A stretch of DNA of 64,000 nt from NCBI GenBank assembly GCA_963682025.1, contig OY821517.1:98269946-98333945 (forward strand). Direction: 5' to 3'. This stretch comes from Cordilura impudica. Taxonomy: Eukaryota; Arthropoda; Insecta; Diptera; Scathophagidae. Under the pieces are notes generated by a model, which had not been told where the DNA came from, did not search any database, and saw only the letters and a program-made list of their open reading frames with translations. Position numbers and translations under genes: made by a program. Below, piece by piece: positions 47,413-57,454 of this stretch. The number at the start of each line of letters is the position of its first letter. Position 1 is the first letter of the stretch.

Positions 47413-47944
47413 CGCCTTTGTTCACAATAGAACAAACGCATCCTCAGCAGAGTGTTTGGTAATGTTCCACCACAATTAAGCCAATTTTAAGGGTCGATTC
47501 GTATCCATGGATGAGGTATGGGTAGACCTGAGACAAGGAAAGAGTCAAAAATAGTACAATGAAATGGGAGAATCGTCTCCAAAACAGGCGAAGACACTTC
47601 CATCCACAAGCAAGCCAATGGCGTCTGTTCTTTGGGATGTGCGTGGAATAATTTTTATTGATCATCTACAAAAAGGATAAAAAATCTACGGTGCATTTGG
47701 TGCAAAGGAAAGTGTTGTTTAACCAAGACACTGCACCAGTTCACACATCCGAAACTCCGAATTACTTCATCACGCGCCTTTTTGGCCACATATAGCTCCA
47801 TCAGATTATTTCAGATCTGACAATAATGAAGATGTGGTGTCTGCGGTTGATAGCTATTTTAAGGAACTAGACAGTTCTTACCATAAATATGGTTTCGAAG
47901 CTATTAGATATCGTTGGAAAAAACGCATCGAGCTAAAATGAGAT

Positions 47945-48890
47945 CGAGTTGAGACATAAAATAAAATTTCCGCAAAATTACTGTGTTTTCTTTGTCGGGT
48001 TGGTTTGTTCTGGTACCTCTCCCATGTAAGGACTGCTATGTATTTTGCCGTGTTGAAAGCGTTTGCTGTATCTCCACATTAGGGGTTATAGATAGTTGGA
48101 CACATGTATAAACCCACTTCAGCTATAAAAACATAATTTAGTTTTGCACAATTAAGTTTTTTTTCCATTAAACCCACGTACAAATTATAAGTGTCATACT
48201 AGTAGAGTATCCCTTATGTTTGGCTCTACAATTGTTGCACATGTTGGTTGTCCTGAGGATGTTTTTTTTTATCATGTGCTATTGTGTAACAATCACAATG
48301 ATCATTACGATGAGAACGATGGCAGTGGTGATGTTCTGTTTTTTTTTCTTTCATTTGTTAACTTTCAGTGTCGGTAAAAGCAACAGTTAAACTGTCATTG
48401 TCATTGAGATGTCTCATTTTACATACATTGTTATTTGATATCTTTTGTTTGTTGGACTATAGGCTGTTATACATTGAAAAGGGTTTTTGTTCTATGTACT
48501 TCTTTATATGATGACATGATATATATAGTTTTTGTGTTATTCAACATGTCACAACTTTAATGGAAAAAAAAGTTTTCTATTGACTGGCATGTAGGTGATA
48601 ATTTTTATTTAAAGTTTACCATTAAAGCCTGCTAGAAAAGTAATAGTTTGCCCAGACTGACTATATTGTACCCTATATCATAATATACAAAATAACTAAA
48701 TTATTAAATTTTGTTACGTTTAAGTTAACACAGATTTACCAAATAAATACTAGTTGCCAAAGCAAATTGTTATCGGAACTTTCTATCCCGCACTATTTGG
48801 AATATCGTGAATGTCCTCTATTAGTGTTTTCATATTTTTTTTTAAGAAAACTGTAAGTATTAAGGAGTCCATTGTAAAAATATCAATTGC
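47945..48890. other. No recognised feature
   Basis: AT-rich. A weak match to the DINE-like start (GACTATATTGTACCCTATAT near 48658) is possible. Nothing else recognised. Confidence 0.35.
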
Positions 48891-48892
48891 CG

Positions 48893-49415
48893 ATGTTTGT
48901 AACTACCAAAAATATTTGAGCTAGACCCATGTTTCATTATACCGATCGACTCGGAATCACTTTCTTAGTCGACTAAGCGATGTTCATCCGTCCGCCCATT
49001 CGTCTCACCATCCGTACGTCTGCCCGTCTGTGTGTCCAATTAAACTTTTTAATCAAACTATAGGTCGTAAATATGAATATATTTTTATGAAGTTTAGTAT
49101 ATAAGCTTCTATCGGCTAGTGAAAATCGGTTCATGTTCAGACCTAGTCCCCGTACAAATGGCCTCTATGAGATCGACTTAAATTGCCTTAAGATCCAAAT
49201 TATCATATAGATCTCGGTGAAATTGGGTGTGTGTAAGTTTATTACATCCATATATCAGTTGTCCAAAAACAAACCCTACAGGATAATTCTTTGTTAAGCC
49301 CCCATATAAAGCGGATTCCCGATCTTTCTTTAAATCTTTCAAAAAAACAAAAATATTGCGCAAATTTTTTTCAAATTTTGTTTGTATATGTTTTGCAAAA
49401 AATTAGTGACCTTAC
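48893..49415 (-). mobile_element. DINE-1/mini-me-like copy 8, truncated at both ends
   Basis: Minus-strand copy beginning within TGTTTGTAACTACCAAAAAT and GAGCTAGACCCATGTTTCAT, with an irregular (GTCY) tract at 48985-49040. It has the family's central blocks and ends near TTTGTATATGTTTTGCAAAA. The terminal TATAGGGTATA and the 5' palindrome are both missing. Confidence 0.65.
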
Positions 49416-50500
49416 CGAAAAAAGTAATGCCAATTCATTTGTTTTTTTTTCTTGCTTGAAAGTTTCTCGCTTGTGGGTTACATAAACTCTATGATAAATG
49501 CTGCATTTCTATTTATTTCTGTTCTACGTCACAACCGTAATGCACTTGTCCCAACCGTAACAACTTTTTAACATCTCTTTTCTAAGGGACCAAGAGAGCA
49601 AACTTCTCGAATACAACTCTAAATAGTTAAATATATATCTGTTGTGACAGTTACATTTTTTTAATTTCTGTATTTTTCTCAAGGGGACACAAAACGTGAA
49701 ATGATCATCAAAGAAAAAAATATGTTTCACCAATTGTGTCACAACCATAACAATTAATGTACAATTAATAATACAATAATTAAAACTAAAATTAAAAAAA
49801 AGTTTATACATGATAATGATAATGGTAAAACTGAAATAATAAAAACACTGGTGATAACTGACGAACTGGGGCAGGAAATGACATGGAATTAGGAAAAGAT
49901 GGAACAGCATCTGTTGGAATTGATCACTTCAAGATGTGTGCGTGTACATCAATACGTGATGTTAGGAATAAATAAATGAATGGATAATTTAATAAAGGAA
50001 TAAATGTAATAATTAAATGAATTGGTAATATTGTGCACATAGGACGTAGTGATAATTCATCGAAACTAGATTCGATTATGAAGAAACTACGTGCCTGAAA
50101 GGAGGATAATAAAAATAGATAATTAAATGGGCTAGCAAGATTCAGTGATAATTCTGTGAATATAGATTCGATGTGAAGAAACTGATATCAATTATATGAA
50201 AGTAATAGAATAAATGAATAAATATGGGAAATGAATTGATAAATACTGGAGACAGAGTTCCCAATATGGAGCGCGAGATGTAATGATTATCCGTCTCTAA
50301 CTACATAAAGTCCTGGAGAAGCTATAATCTGAATAATGAAATAGAGTATGAAGATGACACTCTGAAGATAATAAAATAATGATAAAGAAAAATAAGGAAA
50401 AAAAATAAAAGAAAAAGGAAGGAAGAATGAAACATATAATAATATAGAAAAAAGGAAAATACAAATAACATCATAATATCATTAGAGATAATCATTAGGA
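49416..50500. other. Unassigned, with a short repeated GTCACAACCGTAA motif
   Basis: GTCACAACCGTAA at 49528, GTCCCAACCGTAA at 49548 and GTCACAACCATAA at 49738, with GTTGTGACAGTTAC at 49641. No paired inverted ends could be found and no coding similarity. The remainder is AG-rich, low-complexity sequence (50300-50480). Confidence 0.4.
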
Positions 50501-50509
50501 CTGTACGGA

Positions 50510-50975
50510 AGATTTTAGAAGTACCATGCGACACATTATGAAGCTAATAAGAATAATTACCCTCCCTAATTTTTCTCTTACGAGCAAGGGTGTAGTGTAC
50601 CTCACAAGTCTGCAATGCATACATAGTCCGTAGAACAGACAATCAATTGATAGAGTCAATTACTAATCAAACTGTTCTATGCATAGTGTAGTGCAATATT
50701 TTTTTGGTCAATGTAAATACGTAATACAAGCCTCAAGGTATCGAATAAAACAATAGTATGAGTAAGTTAAGTAATATAGGTAAAATAAGCTAAACAAAAA
50801 TTAGTATAAAAATGCTTGAAACTCAAAAACAAAACGGATTTTAATTTAGACAACTCAATCGGCAACAACTGCTTTTGTTTTCTTTTAATTAAAATTTCTA
50901 TTTGCCCTTACTCTGTAAGAACGACAAATATAATGGATCAACCAGTGGCAAACTCTGGCGGTTAAAAACCCATAT
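50510..50975 (+). mobile_element. LTR-retrotransposon-like end, copy A
   Basis: Shares a series of blocks, inverted, with 63260-63960: CCTCCCTAATTTTTCTCTTA, AAGGGTGTAGTGTACC, CAATGCATACAT, AGAACAGACAATCAAT, CAAACTGTTCTATGCAT, AATCGGCAACAACTGC, TTTGCCCTTAC and AACCAGTGGCAAACTCTG. The AAGGG-TGTAGTG junction looks like a purine tract followed by a TG-starting LTR. No gag or pol sequence was found next to either copy, and I cannot fix the LTR ends, so the class is a suggestion. Confidence 0.45.
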
Positions 50976-50979
50976 AAAG

Positions 50980-51671
50980 GATCATAAATCACTACATGGC
51001 GATTCTGCCAGTTTATATTTCGCATACTATGCGCGGATCAAATTTTTTGAATGTATTCTTCATATTTCATACAGGATAACCTTAAATACTGAGAGATTTT
51101 GGGGTGAAGAAAATCAAAAAACTGTTGCTGAAATAAAATCAAAAATCCAAAAAGTTTAAAAAAAAAAGAAATTTGGATTATAGTAGGCAAAAATAAAAAA
51201 GGTTATGGCAGTACCAATGATGGTAACACAGCTAGACACTTTTTTAATAACGTTGATGTCTCATCGAGAAAAAAAAGTTGGATCTACTCTAGTTCAAAAA
51301 TTTTCCCTGATTTTAAAACTCTTTCAAATGGTAAAGAAATATATATTTTAAATTATGAAAAACTTCTTAAGGAAACTTGGAATCTCTATATATTGAAAAA
51401 TATCCTTCGTATTATATGCCAGTTATGGTCCACAAAATTCTAGTTCATGGGGCAGAACTTATAAAACATTGTAATATCCCAATAGGAATGTTATCAGAGA
51501 AAGTCGTTAAAGCTACATATAAAATTTTTAGAAAAGTCGGTTATATGATACTAGGACATACTAGTAGTGAAAATACGAATAAAGACATAATTGAAAGAAT
51601 GATCCTACCATCAGAACCAAAATTATCTATATGTGACCTTCTCCGAGAAAAGGGACCTAGTGTGTGAAAAT
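50980..51671 (+). pseudogene. Transib transposase, C-terminal half
   Basis: The plus strand reads SLYFAYYARIKFFECILHIS (matching the SPLHARIRF box), NTERFWGEENQKTVAEIKSK, then in a second frame GYGSTNDGNTARHFFNNVD. In a third frame come MPVMVHKILVHGAELIKHCN, IPIGMLSEKVVKAT (the Glu helix, with EEAQE changed) and MILPSEPKL. The 5' half is missing where the LTR-like sequence stops, and the 3' end runs into a hairpin at 51632. It is a fourth, independent Transib lineage in the window. Confidence 0.8.
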
Positions 51672-51785
51672 TAAAATTAATTAAAGTTTCTACACCCCTT
51701 TAGGTACCAGAATCCACCGTTTTTGACACGACCCGTTTTTTGACACACTAGGTCCCTTTTCTCGGAGAAGGTCACATATGTCGAC
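51632..51785. repeat. Hairpin: ~40-bp inverted repeat with ~70-bp loop
   Basis: The sequence TGTGACCTTCTCCGAGAAAA and its continuation GGGACCTAGTGTGT occurs at 51636-51669 and in inverted form at about 51743-51779. The arms are nearly identical and the loop is unrelated. It lies exactly where the Transib fragment stops. Confidence 0.8.
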
Positions 51786-51941
51786 AAGAAGGAAAAAAAA
51801 AAGGAAACAAGTTAAAATGATATAACACAATTTATTGTTCAGAAAGAAATAGGTGATGAATGAGATCCGGAGGATACGTTTAAAAAAAAAAAAAATTAAG
51901 TCAGTTTGAAGAAAGCGATTCTGACTTAAGTTAATAGTTAA

Positions 51942-52726
51942 AAAGTAAGAAAATTATAGTCGGTCTAGACCGACTATACGATACCCTATACCATGCGTTT
52001 AGAAACCCTATCTCTTAGGCCCAACTAACTGGAAATAGAAAATAAGCAAAAACCAAATTTAAGTGGGATTTTTTATTAATTTTTTTGGCTGCAGATATGA
52101 AAAAGTTCATATCGGATGCTATATTTATATGGGGACTAGGTCCAAAAATGGACCGATCCTGATCATGTTTGGTAAAGTCTCTTGTATTTTGCAAAAATAT
52201 AAACAAACAAAATTTGGGAAGAATCAGTGCAATATTTTTGTCTTTTAATAGATTTAAGTGAAGATCGGGAAGCAGCTCTATATGGGGCCAAAGGGATCAT
52301 TTTTGGACTACTCATTAATGGATGTAATGAACGCAAATAAACCCAATTTGAGTAAGATGTATGTGACAATATGGATCTTATGACAATTTATGTCGATTTC
52401 ATATGGGTAATTTGTATGGGGGCTAGGTCTGAACATGGACCGATTCTCACCAATTTCAATAGCGTTCATCCCATGGCCGATAAAAGATTATATACCAAAT
52501 TTTGTCAAAATATATTCATATTTGCGACCTGCAGTTTGATTACAAGGTTTACATGGACACACAGACGGACGGACGGACGGACGGACGGACATTGTTAAAT
52601 CAACTCAGAAAGCGATTCTGATTTGATCTGTATAATTAAACATGGGTGTAGGTCAAATACTTTTGGTTGTTACAAACAGCAGCACAAAGTCATTATACCC
52701 AAACCACATAGTGGTATAGAGTATAA
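51942..52726 (+). mobile_element. DINE-1/mini-me-like copy 9
   Basis: Nearly full-length copy starting AAAAAGTAAGAAAATTATAG with the intact palindrome AGTCGGTCTAGACCGACT. It has a GGACGGACGGACGGACGGAC tract at 52566-52589 and ends AGTGGTATAGAGTATAAAAA. One of the best-preserved copies, useful as a reference for the family. Confidence 0.7.
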
Positions 52727-52929
52727 AAATACATGCAAATATTAGTTATTTAAATTAAAAGCATTAATTTAAATTAATAATTTTTTATGTAATATAAGGA
52801 ACTCATTTAGAAAAAGGAAAAAATAGAATAAAAGATATATATTTTTTAACAAAAAAAAAAAAAAAAATTATGGAAAAGTTATATATGCTATGACATTTTT
52901 GTATCCCATTTTGGAAAATTTTCTCAGAT

Positions 52930-53545
52930 GCACTAATTTTGATAGTTGTTATTACTTTTTATTTTGGGCGTGGGCGTGTCCTTTGTCTAATTTCTTCACA
53001 ACTTAGTGTGACGTCTTCTTATGTCCAAAAAATAATGTGTGCCAAATTTCATTGCTGTACGATAATACCTTCTAGTTATGGCCGCTGGTTGTATGAAGTG
53101 CGGTGGCGCCAAGATGGCTTTAAGTCGCCCGACTTGAATCTCTATACAAGTAGATTTTAACTATGCAAAAACAGCTACCACAGACCAAAAAATGTATTAT
53201 AACAACAGTAACAAGAACAACATAGAAAAATCATATTTTTTCAAAAGTTTCTTAAACATTTTCATTGAAATCTCGGGACTTATTAAACTTATTTTGAGGA
53301 AGATCCTGTATCACGATGCCAATGAATCATCTTCGGTAAAAGTGTGGAACCCATGCGGATATACGGAAGGAGTGGTTGTAATTCCACAGACGTATAGACG
53401 GTCTGGTGGACATCAATATGTCAACTTCGCTTGTAATAAGGATCAATAATATATGTATATATTTTTTGGGGTCCATACTTTTTGTGTAGTTATTGCAAAC
53501 AGAATGAAAAACCAATATATAGCCTCTGCTCAGTATCAGATACAA
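52930..53545 (+). repeat. Second GACG-tract repeat family, copy 3
   Basis: Contains AAATTTCATTGCTGTACGAT, TAGTTATGGCCGCTGGTTGT, ATTCCACAGACGTATAGACG, CGCTTGTAATAAGGATCAAT, GCAAACAGAATGAAAAACC and a closing TATATAGCCTCTGCTCAGTA. The GACG tract has decayed. It is more diverged than copies 1 and 2. Confidence 0.5.
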
Positions 53546-53724
53546 CTAATTGATGTAAATATTATTAAAATTAATTCATTGTAGATTACATTACTAAATT
53601 AATGTTTTGCGTTAAGATTTTTGGTTTTTTTTTTGGGAATAGGTACCTCCCATAAGCGCTTTTATAGCACTTTCAGTGAACCTTTTGCTGCAAACCGATC
53701 GTTTCTGACAAAAAAGTCTAGTAT

Positions 53725-54010
53725 TTCAATGCTGCGTGGTAGAGCAGAAGAGAGCATATATTTCTAAAAAATTCATAACTACACTGTATTCTTAATCGGA
53801 CCGGTTTCTGGCATTTCAGCCATCATCAGCGATTTATAGAACATTGCGATAATTGTTATGTTATAATTGTATAGATTGTTTCTATATGAAATTTTTCTAC
53901 TTAGGGCGGCCGTGAGATTTGAATCTGCGACTATCTCACATACACTCGTACTTGCACTTTCTGGTCATTTGCTTTAACATATTCATCTAAAGTCAGTCCT
54001 ACGAGTGCGG
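53725..54010 (+). repeat. Dispersed ~280-bp repeat, copy 2
   Basis: Partner of 5780-6062. It begins near GCGTGGTAGAGCAGAAGAGA and ends CCTACGAGTGCGG. The two copies differ by about one base in ten by eye and share no open frame. Confidence 0.6.
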
Positions 54011-54665
54011 TATTGTTGGCGACTTTTTATGTGGATGGAATTGAAGATCTTGTTATGAAATTGACATTTTTTTTGCACCATTCAACATTTGACTTAGTGT
54101 AATAACCTGATAGAATATCAGATCAAACAACATGGGCACCTCAAGCTGCTTCAGGAAAGAAAGTAGACTCTTTTGCAAAAATTCTTGAATATATAAATTG
54201 GTCGTGTCGTATCTTATACGAAACTCACCTTTTCCCGTAACCGAAATATATATAAAATAACTATATAATATAACATAAGCGCAATTTAGATTGTAAGCTA
54301 ACTTAATGTTTAAAAAATATCAATTAAATTGATTGACAAACTTTCGCTGTCTGTGAATATAAGGGCTATCATTAGAAACCTAATTAGTACAAAAAAAGGT
54401 GTTCAGACCGACCGACGCACAGTGCCCTTTTTAGGGGTGTGAGTGATCAAAAATCGATAATTATTGAACGGTTCAAAATTTTTTCTCGCATTTTTTTTGC
54501 GTTATCGAGTTTGTGACAATTTAACTCTTGTATGATTATGGGGTCAAAAAGAACCATTGTAAAAAATTTTTTTAATATATTACATAGTTCAATTGTCTGC
54601 TGAATGCACCTAATTACATAAGAAAAAATTTCGTCAGCATTTCACATAATTTATAAACAATTTAA

Positions 54666-54786
54666 CCCGAATCTGTCCAAAGCTACCATATGGTAACACC
54701 TCCGATTTGCATAAAAAATAATTTTTGTCCGTTTCGACTAATATAGAAACGAAAGAACTCAAAATATACTTCTGGGGTGATTCGGG
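54666..54786. mobile_element. 121-bp piggyBac-type MITE
   Basis: Ends CCCGAATC and GATTCGGG are flanked by TTAA on both sides (54662-54665 and 54787-54790). TTAA duplication and CCC/GGG ends are the signature of piggyBac insertions. No coding capacity. It lies in the 3' non-coding part of the Transib. Confidence 0.65.
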
Positions 54787-55115
54787 TTAATTAGAGTTCA
54801 TTAAAAAAAACATCCTTAAATATATGTATATTTTTACCTAAGACATTGAAAAAAAAAAAAAAAAAAATAACATAAAAAAAAATACTTAAAATGTAATAAA
54901 TTTTTTTTTTATTTAAGATCTGGTAGCATTTTTTTTTCAAAATTGTGTTTCACATGATATCTTAGTGATGTGATTAAAGGATCTGAAAAGATCTGCAACA
55001 TTTTCATTAAATCCAGGTTTTGATCTTTTCTGCTGCACTTTCTTGTATGTCTTCCAAATTCTTTATATTCTTTGTTTTTCGCTTCTTGAGCCTCTTCTGA
55101 TATTTCGGCAATAAG

Positions 55116-55886
55116 AACAAGTAAGAAAATTATAGTCGGTCTAGCCCGACTATACGATACCCTATACCATGGTTTAGAGACCCTATCTCTTCGGTCCAAC
55201 TAATTGGATATAGAAAATAAGCATAAAACAAATTTGAAATAAGCATAAAACAAAGTTCATATCGGATACTATGTTTATATGGGGACTAGGTCGTAAAATG
55301 GACCGATCCTGACCATATTTGGTAAAGTCACTTATACTTTGATAAAATATAAACAACCCAAATTTGAGAAAAATCTGTGCAATATCTTTGTTTTTTGATA
55401 GATTTAAGTGAAGATCGGGAAGCGGCTCTATATGGGGCCTATGACTAAGAAGTTTCCTATTTGGATTATTTTTGAACTACTGATTAATCGATGTAATAAA
55501 CACATACAAACCCAATTTGACTGAGAGCTTTATGATAATTTGGAACTTATGGCAATTTATGTCGATTTCATAAAGGTCATTTTTATGGGGACTAGGTCTG
55601 AACATGGACCGATTCTCACCAATGTCAATAGCGTTCATCCTATGGCAGACAAATCTTATATACCAAATTTCAACAAAATATTTTCATATTTGCGACCTGT
55701 AGTTTGATTACCAGGTTTACATGGACACACAAACGGACGGACGGACGGACATTGCTATTTCGACTCAAAAAGTGATTCTGAGTCGATCGGTATAATTAAA
55801 GATGGATCTAGGACGAATATTTTTGGTTGTTACAAACTGCAGCACAAATTCATTATACACGAACCATATAGTGGTATAGGGTATAA
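55116..55886 (+). mobile_element. DINE-1/mini-me-like copy 10
   Basis: It begins ACAAGTAAGAAAATTATAGT, carries a nearly complete palindrome (AGTCGGTCTAGCCCGACT), a GGACGGACGGACGGACAT tract at 55737-55754, and ends GTGGTATAGGGTATA. A short duplicated AAATAAGCATAAAACAAA replaces about 60 bp of the consensus near 55220. It lies in the coding part of the Transib between the HGE-NIIKYH and ISEEAQEAKN segments. Confidence 0.7.
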
Positions 55887-57454
55887 AAATGTGATATTTT
55901 ATAATATTCTCACCATGGCATAGTACCTTATGCACAGTTGGCGATAATTTTCTCCAGCTTCCATATAAACTGTTATAAAGTTTAAGTGTCTCCAAAGTGA
56001 ATTTACCAAACTTTTCAGAAGCAATAACATTATGTGAATTTATAACAGTCAGCAACTTCTTAAAGTTATACAATAGAGTTTTATCAATTTTTGTTATAGA
56101 TGCTGTATCATCAATGTTATCAAAAAATCTTATGGCAGTGTTACCATCATTAGTGTTTCCAAAACCCTGCTTTGAATAATCAATTTTCAAACCAGTAGCT
56201 TCTCTAAACTGCTCCTGTATTCTTTTTTTTCGTCAGCTCTTAGTTGGATTTTTATTTTCTGCTTCTCTTTAAACGTTTTTTCTCAAAATGTTTCCTTATA
56301 TTTTTGAAATTCTAAGTAAAACGCAATGTTTGAGCAATGCTCCATAAAACGAATACGTGCATGCAGTGGTGATAATTCTAGCTCGTACTTTCTCTCAATT
56401 TCATTATGTTCTGATGTTTCAATATTTTTGCTAAAATCACTTTGTTTAGCATGACAGACAGTGCACGATATGGATGATTTGTTTCTTGAGCATAAAACTG
56501 GAAGCGGAAAATGCAACAGTTGTAAGTTTAGCAAAAATACACTTTTTTACCTGATATAGCTTGTGCAGCTTTTCCATCCACCATTGTAAATTGTGCCGAC
56601 TTTTAATTTCCGAACCTTGTTTTGTTGTGTTAGCTGTATCTGTGAGATTCTTTATTTGTTCTGATATAAAATTATACTTCTCCACAATTAGTTTTTGGTT
56701 TCCTTCGAATACGAAAATTCAATTGGACAACAATACTGTACAGATGATGGTCGCTGATTTCTCCAAAGTTCAACATAATTTCCATGCTCATTTGATGTAT
56801 TTGTAGCTTCTTCAGTTAATCGAGGAGGGACCATTGATATCATAAACATATTTGAATCACAGTGGTGCTCATCTATAAACCGATGAATATGTAGATATGA
56901 AACTGTTTGATTTAGGTTAATATATTTAGAATAATATAATATAATAAAATATATATATAATATAATATAATGTATATAATATATATAATATATTTAGAAT
57001 AATATTTATCTTGAGAATCGAAATACAAGGTTTCCAAAATTCGTTTGGCGGTATGGTCCAAGGAAGATTGCAATGGAAAACTGGCAGAAGTATCATCAAC
57101 TGCCATGTCTTTTGGAACGCAAGCATTTTTTTCTTCGGTAAGATTTTGGAAAGACGGTAATCCTCTGTTATTTTCTTTTTTTTTTTAAAGCCGAACGCAA
57201 CATTTTGTACTGTCGATATGACAAGTCCAGGTCAATATATAGTGCAAGAGCTTCTGAAATTGTGAATTCACTACAGATTTCTTCGGGTTTTTTGATTGGG
57301 TTTGATTGTATTGCAAGGACTCCACCACAGAGACCTTTGCATATTCCTTCCGCTTTCGCAACTCACGCTTTAATATTTCATAGGTTTTCTCTAAACTTAC
57401 ATATTCTGCCAGAGCATATACTTTTCTGCGTTTAGTTCAGCGTCCTGAATTTAA

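Larger units (their letters stand above)
43406..47941 (+). pseudogene. mariner DD34D transposase, split by Transib
   Basis: Left part 43406-43600 begins MEDNWSQLCLHEAVRVAK and has ETPETVRKIQKL, like the N-terminal HTH of mariner transposases. Right part 47413-47941 gives RFVSMDEVWVDLRQGK (Asp 1), SKPMASVLWDVRGIIFID, VLFNQDTAPVHTS (Asp 2), then HIAPSDYF in another frame (Asp 3), and RYRWKKRIELK as the C-terminal end. Several stops, frameshifts and short deletions separate these. The Transib at 43601-47412 sits in the middle with the duplicated CGCCT. Removing the insert joins the two halves in the correct order. Confidence 0.8.

Noticed and set aside
49524..49910. 128-codon minus-strand frame rich in Phe and Ile
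   Set aside because: No recognisable motif, and composition is that expected from AT-rich DNA. It overlaps the GTCACAACC repeats.
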